Shown piece after piece: positions 58,338 through 64,000 of a stretch of DNA of 64,000 nucleotides. Location of the stretch: positions 26,646-90,645 of the forward strand of contig SECL01000011.1 of NCBI GenBank assembly GCA_004173455.1. Direction: 5' to 3'. How positions within the stretch are numbered: position 1 is the first letter of the stretch; each line of letters opens with the position of its first letter. The stretch is from Moraxellaceae bacterium (GTDB lineage Bacteria > Pseudomonadota > Gammaproteobacteria > Pseudomonadales > Moraxellaceae). Below the pieces are notes generated by a model, which was not told the origin of the DNA, did no database searches, and saw only the letters and a list, made by a program, of their open reading frames with translations. The translations under genes and the position numbers were made by a program.

Positions 58338-58424
58338 AAAAATCATGAAATCAAAATGACATGGTGGCGAAGCATAACCGATTTTTATAACAACGGAATC
58401 ATCCAGATGTGCCAAAATTGTGCC

Positions 58425-59141
58425 TTAGGTCTGTGCAATCTGACAATTTTGGCCAAATGGTGCAGCGTGACCTTGATCAAGATGCAGCAAAACCTGTTTT
58501 TCAGCGGCAATAAAGGCTTCAAAAAAAGCAGTGCTGTTGCCAGTTTGACGGATCGCCGCAAAGCAGTCTGTCAGGTAGTCATATAAAAAGTTGAATTGAC
58601 GCCGGTAAGCGGTACGCCGTGCTAGCCGGAATGCACTCTGGGTCAAAAAGCTACGGCCATAATGCTGCAAGGCCTGACTTAGTTGCTGTAATAACAGCAG
58701 TTGTTTTAAGCGGGTATCGGATTGTTGCAATGCCAGCATGGCCTGATGAATATGCTCATCATGAATTGTTTTAACGCCCTGATCCAGTATGTATTTTGCC
58801 ACTTGCTCATCCAGTTTTAGGGTTAAATACGCCAGATGAAAGGCAGTAATGGCAGCATCCAGCACGCCATGCGGTAAAAAGCGATCCAGTTTTATTTTTT
58901 CATTTAAGGCTTTTTCCAGCTGGTTGCCCAGCATGATCAGGTCGTTCAGATTATATAGCCGCGTGGTTAAAAAATGCGCTATACGCTGATGCTGATTAAA
59001 CAACTGCTGATGTTGCTGCACCAGGCGGTTTTTTTGCCAGTCCTGAACCGCCGCTAACTGCTGAGCCAGTGCAGGCTGCTGATGGAACGCCAGTTGTTGA
59101 AATTGTTCAAACTGCCGGGATAAGGTGACAATAGCTGACAT
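58425..59141 (-). CDS. FFLEELY-motif protein (second of a tandem pair)
   Basis: A 238-residue helical paralogue of the neighbouring gene. Shared layout: LxxFHQxPxLAxxLxxVQxWQKxR near the N-terminus, then HFLTTRLYNLNDLIMLGNQ, then LxxAxxAFxLAxLxxxLDE. Identity between the two is modest and this copy is much richer in Gln and Leu, so the duplication is old. Divergent from pap across 75 bp. Function unknown. Confidence 0.78.
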   Translation of the reverse strand: MSAIVTLSRQFEQFQQLAFHQQPALAQQLAAVQDWQKNRLVQQHQQLFNQHQRIAHFLTTRLYNLNDLIMLGNQLEKALNEKIKLDRFLPHGVLDAAITAFHLAYLTLKLDEQVAKYILDQGVKTIHDEHIHQAMLALQQSDTRLKQLLLLQQLSQALQHYGRSFLTQSAFRLARRTAYRRQFNFLYDYLTDCFAAIRQTGNSTAFFEAFIAAEKQVLLHLDQGHAAPFGQNCQIAQT

Positions 59142-59216
59142 AAAACCAGTCAATAAAAAGACATAATGCCAGCATACTCAACTTTTAAAATTTTTATGTA
59201 AAAAAAGGATAAGTCC

Positions 59217-60740
59217 ATGTCAAAACAATCAGAACAGCCTATGGAACATAAACCACATAATCCCACCGCCGTTAATGCTACCAGCACCGCACGGACTGTC
59301 CCCGTGCTCACGCATATTGAGCCGGATGCACTCAATCTGGCCTTGCTACAAGCCCAGTTGCAATTGCGCGCCAATAGCCAAAGCAGTGACCAGACCGCAT
59401 CGGGTAAAAGTGTGTTGATACTGGTCAGCGGCATTGAGCTGGCGGGCAAAGGCGAAGCGGTGATGCAATTGCGCGAATGGGTAGATCCGCGCTATTTAAA
59501 GGTCAAGGCCAGTTTGTCCAAGCCTTTATCCACTCAGCAGCCGTTTTGGCAAAACGATGTGGACACTATTCCGGCCTGCGGACAAATGGCGGTGCTGTTT
59601 GGCAACTGGTATGGCGACTTGTTATACAGTGGCCTGCATGACCGCCATTTCAACATGCGCCAGTTTCAGCAAACTGTGCAGCAGATGCGTGAGTTTGAGC
59701 AGGATCTGGCAGCCAATGGAGTAATTGTGATTAAGTGCTGGTTTGATATTTCATGGCAGTGCTTGCAACAACGCCTAAACCAGCTGGATGCCAGCGCCCA
59801 GCAGTGGCAACAACTGCATGGACTGGACTGGCGTGACCAACGCCAATATCGCAAGATTCAACGCCTGCGCAAGCTGTTTACCGACGACTGGTTTATTATC
59901 AATGGCGAAAACAGTCCGCAACGTGATCTGGCGTTTGGCCATCTGGTGCTGGATGCCTTAAACACGGCGTTACCGGTGCAGCAGGCTTGCAAGCACTGGC
60001 AACAGGCCAGTATTCCCGCTGTATTGCTAAAGCCAGATAAACTCAAATTGGAAAAGCAGCAGTATCATGTCGAGCTGGCACAGCTTCAGCAACAGGCTGC
60101 CCATTTGCTACGCCAGTCTATGCGGTATTCCTCGGTGATAATGGTGTTTGAAGGAATGGATGCCGCAGGCAAAGGCGGCGCCATCAAGCGAGTGGTGGCA
60201 CCACTGGATCCGCGCGAATACCAAATCCACAGCATTGCTGCGCCGGAGGCGTTTGAACAACGTCATCCGTATTTATGGCGCTTCTGGACACGGGTGCCCA
60301 AGTTGGGTGGCATGACCATTTTTGATCGTTCATGGTATGGTCGCGTGCTGGTGGAGCGGGTGGAAAATTTTGCCAGTAAGGCAGAATGGCAGCGTGCCTA
60401 TGATGAAATTAATCGTTTTGAGCGACAGCTTAATGACAGCGGTATTCTGGTCATTAAGTTCTGGCTGGGGATTAGCGAAAAAGAGCAACTTAAGCGTTTC
60501 CAAAGCCGCGAGGACAATCCGCATAAGCAATACAAAATCACCCCGGATGACTGGCGCAATCGCAAAAAATGGCAGCAATATCTGGAAGCTGCCGCCGATA
60601 TGCTGAGTCGCACGCATACCGAACAGGTACCTTGGCATATCATTGCCAGCAATGACAAGAAAACCGCCCGTATTGCTGTGCTGTGTCATATCGTTGCTCA
60701 ACTGGAAGCAAGGCAACAGCCCTCGCAACAGGCTAATTAA
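59217..60740 (+). CDS. pap: Polyphosphate:AMP phosphotransferase (two PPK2 domains)
   Basis: A 507-residue class II PPK2 enzyme that moves phosphate from polyphosphate to AMP, giving ADP, as shown for the Acinetobacter johnsonii enzyme. The N-terminal PPK2 domain (about 60-245) has a divergent P-loop SGIELAGKGEA. The C-terminal domain (about 290-495) has the full FEGMDAAGKGGAIKR loop, the FDRSWYGRVLVER lid region and DPREYQI, and should be the active one. The first ~30 residues are disordered. A ribosome site AAAGGATAAG precedes the ATG. It links polyphosphate stores to adenylate balance. Confidence 0.92.
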   Translation: MSKQSEQPMEHKPHNPTAVNATSTARTVPVLTHIEPDALNLALLQAQLQLRANSQSSDQTASGKSVLILVSGIELAGKGEAVMQLREWVDPRYLKVKASLSKPLSTQQPFWQNDVDTIPACGQMAVLFGNWYGDLLYSGLHDRHFNMRQFQQTVQQMREFEQDLAANGVIVIKCWFDISWQCLQQRLNQLDASAQQWQQLHGLDWRDQRQYRKIQRLRKLFTDDWFIINGENSPQRDLAFGHLVLDALNTALPVQQACKHWQQASIPAVLLKPDKLKLEKQQYHVELAQLQQQAAHLLRQSMRYSSVIMVFEGMDAAGKGGAIKRVVAPLDPREYQIHSIAAPEAFEQRHPYLWRFWTRVPKLGGMTIFDRSWYGRVLVERVENFASKAEWQRAYDEINRFERQLNDSGILVIKFWLGISEKEQLKRFQSREDNPHKQYKITPDDWRNRKKWQQYLEAAADMLSRTHTEQVPWHIIASNDKKTARIAVLCHIVAQLEARQQPSQQAN

Positions 60741-60911
60741 ATGGCTGTTTAAATGATTGGTTAAACGGCAGACTGTTTAAATTCATTGTTGTGGAAAAGC
60801 GGCTTTTTGACGAAAATCTGTACGATAAAAACATTATTTGTGGATAAATCCGCATTTGTCCACATTACCAAATGGCATTCTGGATAAGTTGCCTGTGAAC
60901 AGAAGAAGACC

Positions 60912-61928
60912 ATGACCGATATGCTCACGTTTACTTTTTTAGGTACTTCTTCCGGTGTGCCTACCAAAACCCGCAATGTATCTGGGCTTGCACTACAAAC
61001 ATCTCTAAGCAAAAAATGGCTACTCATTGATGCCGGCGAAGCCACCCAGCACCGCTTACAGCATATCGGACTGTCAACGCATGAGCTGGCCATGGTGTGC
61101 ATTACCCATGCGCATGGTGACCATTGCTACGGCCTGCCGGGATTGCTGGCCAGCGCCAGCATGGGCAAACGTACCGAACCCTTGATCTTGATTGCACCGC
61201 AAAAAGTACTGGACTGGTTTAGCGCTACAGTTAAGCTCACCGACCTGCATTTGTCCTATGAAGTGATCCTGCGTGACAGCAGCAGTGTGCTGGAGCAGCC
61301 GATTGAACTGATGGCTGGGGTTTGGGTGCAGGCTCATGCGCTGGTGCATCGGGTGGAATGTTATGCCTATGCCTTTACCGTGCAGCACAGTAGCCGCAAG
61401 CTGAATACCGAGGCACTGCAACAATTGGGTCTGCCTGCCGGACGTAGCTGGAAAGCCTTGCAGTACGGACAGGATGTGCAATTTAACGAGCAAACCCTGC
61501 ATAGCTGTGACTTTGTACAAAATCACACCACACAGGTCAAAGCAATCATTGCCGGAGATAATGCAGCACCGGACGTTTTAACACAGGCTTGTCAAAACGC
61601 AGATGTGTTAGTGCATGAAGCGACCTATTTGCAGGCAGTACTGGACAAGGTAGGGTCAGGGCCAATGCACAGCTCGGCAAAACTGGTGGCCGAATTTGCC
61701 CAGTCGGTAAGCTTGCCCAATCTGGTGCTTACCCATTTTAGCCCACGCCATCATGGCGACGCGGGGCAGGCCGCCATTGAGCAGGAAGTAAAAGCCTATT
61801 ATGGTGGCACGGTGTTTTTGGCTGATGATTTGAAGCGTTATTGTTTGGATGATGATGGAATATTAACAGCTGTTGCTAGTGATTTTTTATCTGACAAAAT
61901 AGCTAAACGTCAAAATCCAGCTGTTTGA
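60912..61928 (+). CDS. rnz: Ribonuclease Z-type metallo-beta-lactamase protein
   Basis: A 338-residue MBL-fold hydrolase. The zinc motif is THAHGDH (H66, H68, D70, H71), preceded by FLGTSSGVPTKTRN and the DAGEATQHR helix, which are RNase Z features. Later ligands fall in AGDN (about 215) and LTHFSPRHH (about 275). RNase Z (ElaC) cleaves the 3' trailer of tRNA precursors and other RNAs. A canonical long exosite arm appears to be present around 145-205. Its last 26 bases overlap the convergent small gene on the other strand. Confidence 0.9.
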   Translation: MTDMLTFTFLGTSSGVPTKTRNVSGLALQTSLSKKWLLIDAGEATQHRLQHIGLSTHELAMVCITHAHGDHCYGLPGLLASASMGKRTEPLILIAPQKVLDWFSATVKLTDLHLSYEVILRDSSSVLEQPIELMAGVWVQAHALVHRVECYAYAFTVQHSSRKLNTEALQQLGLPAGRSWKALQYGQDVQFNEQTLHSCDFVQNHTTQVKAIIAGDNAAPDVLTQACQNADVLVHEATYLQAVLDKVGSGPMHSSAKLVAEFAQSVSLPNLVLTHFSPRHHGDAGQAAIEQEVKAYYGGTVFLADDLKRYCLDDDGILTAVASDFLSDKIAKRQNPAV

Positions 61929-62202
61929 ACAGCTTGCCGATGAGTCGAAATGGCAGCGTAATAAGCTGAAAAACAGCGTCAATGGGAAAATCAATCCAGT
62001 CCAGCCAATTTGAGTAGTGGTTTGCGGTTTGCCGTTTAGGAGCATCCTGTCCGGCAGAAGGTTTGACCGCATACGACAGTACAAAACAGCCCAGCGCAAT
62101 AAGCCCGGCCAGAAATCCAAAGCCCTCAAGGATGCACTGAATAACGCTAAAAACCCCGGTAACAAACAAGGCGATGACCAGCAAGTAACGAATAAAAACC
62201 AT
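61903..62202 (-). CDS. Small two-helix membrane protein, unknown
   Basis: A 99-residue protein with two close membrane helices (about 4-24 and 28-48), then a basic linker. A Trp/Phe/Leu-rich segment with NWLDWIDFPID and LITLPFRLIGKLF follows, which looks membrane-associated. It probably belongs to a conserved unknown family, but I cannot name it. Convergent with rnz, overlapping it by 26 bp; its coding character (hydrophobic blocks, charge after the helices) is better than that of the opposing frame at 62017-62364. Confidence 0.65.
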   Translation of the reverse strand: MVFIRYLLVIALFVTGVFSVIQCILEGFGFLAGLIALGCFVLSYAVKPSAGQDAPKRQTANHYSNWLDWIDFPIDAVFQLITLPFRLIGKLFKQLDFDV

Positions 62203-62552
62203 AGGGCATGGCTCGATGTTATAAAAGTAGTTGAGTGGTTCTGGTCAATTAAACTAACAGATTTTGGCACACAAGCCATAGAAATCCAGCATGAGTTTGA
62301 GAAATTGCCTGAACTTTCAGTTTCAAAACAAATTCAGGCTTTAACAGGCTTAGCTACAGGTTAATATATATGCTTGGATAGCGATGATCGGTTTAGCTAG
62401 CGATTAATGCATGTAGATTGCATGTATCGTGCATTTACTTTGATAGCTTCGTTAAGTTTAGCTTACCGATAAAAAGCGTAATTCGATGGTTTTATTTGGC
62501 AATTGATCGCAAGGTACTGAAAAACGCGATTTAAACAGTAAGGAAAACTAAA
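62203..62552. other. 350-bp region with no supported gene
   Basis: Between the small membrane protein and the DIP1984 gene. A plus-strand frame runs through it to 62364, but its first half is the complement of the small membrane gene and no family was recognised. The right half is AT-rich with short repeats of GCATGTA (near 62409-62428) and probably holds the DIP1984 promoter. Confidence 0.5.
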
Positions 62553-63008
62553 ATGAAACTCGCCGAAGCGTTATTGCTGCGTAGCGACCAGCAAAAAAAG
62601 CTGGCATCGTTAAAACAACGTATTAACGCCAATGTGCTGGTGCAGGAAGGCGATACGCCATCGGAAGACCCGAATGAACTGATGCAACAGGTGTTTGCCT
62701 TAACCCATGAAACCCAAGGGCTGATCTTGCAGATTCACCGAACCAATGCGCAGGCAACATTGTCAGATGGACGGTTGTTGCTGGAACTGCTGATGCAACG
62801 CGATGAAATGGTCGAGCGGCATAAGATTATCACTGGCGCAATTGCCAGTACCCAGCGTGAGCCGGATCGCTACAGTAGCCGTGAAATCAAATGGCAAAAG
62901 GTTATTGCTGTGGGCAGCCTACAAAAACAGGCTGATGACATTAGTGCCAAGTTGCGTGATTTAAACATCACCATTCAGGCCGCCAACTGGCAGATTGATG
63001 TGGTCTAA
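62553..63008 (+). CDS. DIP1984 family protein
   Basis: A 151-residue helical, coiled-coil protein matching the DIP1984/septicolysin-like family: MKLAEALLLRSDQQKKL, an acidic EDPNEL turn, LSDGRLLLELLMQRDEM, SSREIKW and a final LNITIQAANWQI. Function unknown; the family is spread widely in bacteria, often in mobile or accessory regions. A GGAAAAC ribosome site precedes the ATG. Last intact gene before the decayed right end. Confidence 0.85.
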   Translation: MKLAEALLLRSDQQKKLASLKQRINANVLVQEGDTPSEDPNELMQQVFALTHETQGLILQIHRTNAQATLSDGRLLLELLMQRDEMVERHKIITGAIASTQREPDRYSSREIKWQKVIAVGSLQKQADDISAKLRDLNITIQAANWQIDVV

Positions 63009-63297
63009 ACCACGATTTAAAGAATTTTGTCCATCAGCGTTGCTTAATACAAGGCTGATGGGCAATACCGTTTAGAACATACTGGGCGAGTGCAAGATCC
63101 TAGGGTAGCCATAGCACGGGATTGAAAATAATGTTGTAGTGGCATGAATCAGCGAGAGGGTTATATGCTCCTTTGTACTTAGCAACCCATCACTCCTGTA
63201 TCAGTCATAAATTACCGATGACCACTCACTACCATGCACTGACAGTATGTTCTTTGATTTGAGACGATTTAAAAAAGAAATTGATTAGAGAAAATAA

Positions 63298-63568
63298 ATG
63301 ATAACAGTCATAGAGATTGATGGGTCACAAGGGGAAAGTGGCACGCAAAGTCAAAAATTATCTCAATAGTCATGCCGTGGTGGATGAGTATCTCGCCTAT
63401 CAGTTATTACTGCCGCTAGCACTGGGCAAGGGCGGCGAATTTAGTGCGCAATGCCTTAGTGAGCATACCCGCACGCAGGCTGCGATGATTCAACGCTTTT
63501 TGGATTGTGAGATCAAATTAGCTATGCCAGTAGAGAAAACCAACTTAAATCCAGTGATTGTGAGCTGA
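63298..63568 (+). pseudogene. rtcA: rtcA remnant: the two ends of RNA 3'-phosphate cyclase
   Basis: From the ATG 63298 the frame reads MITVIEIDGSQGESGTQ, which matches the RtcA N-terminus (usual IDGSQGEGGGQ), and stops at 63367. Shifted by one frame, 63320-63568 reads KVARKVKNYLNSHAVVDEYL and then QLLLPLALGKGGEF. This matches the last quarter of RtcA (usual YLADQLLLPLALAGGGEF). The roughly 250 residues between are missing. The junction, about 63331-63350, can be read as either side, so the deletion probably occurred at short homology. RtcA makes 2',3'-cyclic phosphates on RNA ends; this copy cannot work. Confidence 0.8.
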
Positions 63569-63569
63569 G

Positions 63570-63863
63570 TTGGTGAGTTTAGGTTTAAAGTTGTTTTATA
63601 AGCACGAATTCTGTTTTAGGATTTCAAAAAAGTTTCAAGCTGATAAAGCTGGACCCCAGCAGCAAATTGCGGCGCTGGAAAAGGATATTCAGAAAACCAA
63701 AGCAGCTAGTCAGGCTGTACCACCCGGATTGTATGCCCATCTAGGTTATGAATATAGCTTGACTGGAAACAATCAAAAAGCCCGAGAATATCTGGAACTG
63801 GAAAAACAGGTCTATCCTGAGTCGACAGTCTACATTGACCGTTTACTGCAGCGCATGAATTAA
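63570..63863 (+). pseudogene. Truncated DUF4810 lipoprotein gene
   Basis: Residues from about 63630 on match the DUF4810 family: FQADKAGPQQQIAALEKDI, VPPGLYAHLGYEY, and EKQVYPESTVYIDRLL. The family normally has a lipoprotein signal peptide and about 40 more residues before this. Here the upstream part of the frame (LKLFYKHEFCFRI) is unrelated and has no lipobox, so the 5' end has been lost. In other bacteria DUF4810 sits in a cluster with a CsgG-like and a DUF799 lipoprotein. Confidence 0.65.
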
Positions 63864-63885
63864 CAGAGACTGATATGAAATTTTT

Positions 63886-64000
63886 GGGGCTGTAGTAGCA
63901 CAGGTTAGATTTTCGTCCAAATGAGCAATGTTTTTAATTGCTCTTTAGGCGACCCATAATTGAATCTAAACCTTGCGAAGCAGTGCTTCTCATCTTTAAG
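63886..64000 (-). mobile_element. Possible insertion sequence end, cut by the window edge
   Basis: A minus-strand frame is open from the window edge to a stop at 63905-63907 (31 residues, containing CFARFRFNYGSPKEQLKTLL). It ends about 20 bp before GGGGCTGTAGTAG (63886-63898), which has the look of an IS terminal repeat. Just upstream, ATGAAATTTTTG (63875-63886) could be the start of a DUF799 gene that was interrupted here. A perfect 7-bp hairpin lies at 63923-63943. All of this is tentative, as the element continues outside the window. Confidence 0.3.

Noticed and set aside
59217..60000. Degenerate first PPK2 domain as a sign of pseudogenisation
   Set aside because: Known two-domain polyphosphate:AMP phosphotransferases normally have a divergent N-terminal domain; the frame is intact.
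62017..62364. Plus-strand open frame as a gene
   Set aside because: Its first half is antisense to a better-supported small membrane protein, its composition is irregular and no ribosome site is seen. The tail (EFEKLPELSVSKQIQAL) is mildly protein-like but cannot be supported.
63100..63170. Sigma-54 promoter for rtcA (TGGCATGAATCAGC)
   Set aside because: The GG to GC spacing is 9 rather than the required 10 bp, and no RtcR gene is in view.

Overview
The window looks like the chromosome of a gammaproteobacterium of the family Moraxellaceae, close to Acinetobacter or Alkanindiges. This is inferred from protein sequences and gene order, not from a marker-gene search. The order ispH, minor pilins, pilY1, pilE, rpsP-rimM-trmD-rplS, lipase chaperone, lipase is, from memory, the Acinetobacter arrangement. 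The two-domain polyphosphate:AMP phosphotransferase and the FFLEELY-motif proteins point the same way. Most genes are housekeeping. No rRNA, tRNA, CRISPR array or complete insertion sequence was seen.

Layout. 0-9.4 kb: end of an unidentified gene, leuB, a divergent Co/Ni efflux pair (CDF exporter and RcnR/DmeR-type sensor), a PfpI-type protein, a serine hydrolase, rpsO-pnp, and a lipoprotein. 9.4-18.5 kb: rhombosortase, a fused TRAP permease, an EamA exporter, a membrane protein with yheV and prlC, gmk, and ispH. 18.7-26.7 kb: a type IV pilus minor pilin operon (fimT, pilV, pilW, pilX, pilY1 and two pilE-like genes), clearly more AT-rich than its flanks. 26.8-31.3 kb: rpsP-rimM-trmD-rplS, then lipase lipA and its foldase lifO separated by a perfect inverted repeat. 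31.4-38.0 kb: a six-gene Mrp antiporter operon with fused mrpAB. 38.2-44.1 kb: dusC, an AT-rich pair of unknown envelope-type genes, an FBH1-like helicase and a DUF2750 gene. 44.2-49.1 kb: a PhoX-like phosphatase, hisIE and tatABC. 49.3-52.2 kb: a surface lipoprotein and an outer-membrane barrel. 52.4-57.4 kb: a patatin and ubiE-ubiJ-ubiB. 57.6-62.2 kb: two FFLEELY paralogues, pap, rnz and a small membrane protein. 62.5-64 kb: a DIP1984 gene followed by decayed gene pieces.

How the genes work together. The minor pilins and PilY1 would prime and tip a type IV pilus. LifO folds LipA in the periplasm before secretion. TatABC would export the neighbouring PhoX-like phosphatase. The phosphatase gene is preceded by a Pho-box-like element and a perfect array of 17 GATTGCT units, which makes it the most interesting regulatory locus here. 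UbiE, UbiJ and UbiB serve ubiquinone synthesis. The far right end is decaying: an rtcA gene reduced to its two ends, a truncated DUF4810 lipoprotein gene, and a possible insertion sequence end.
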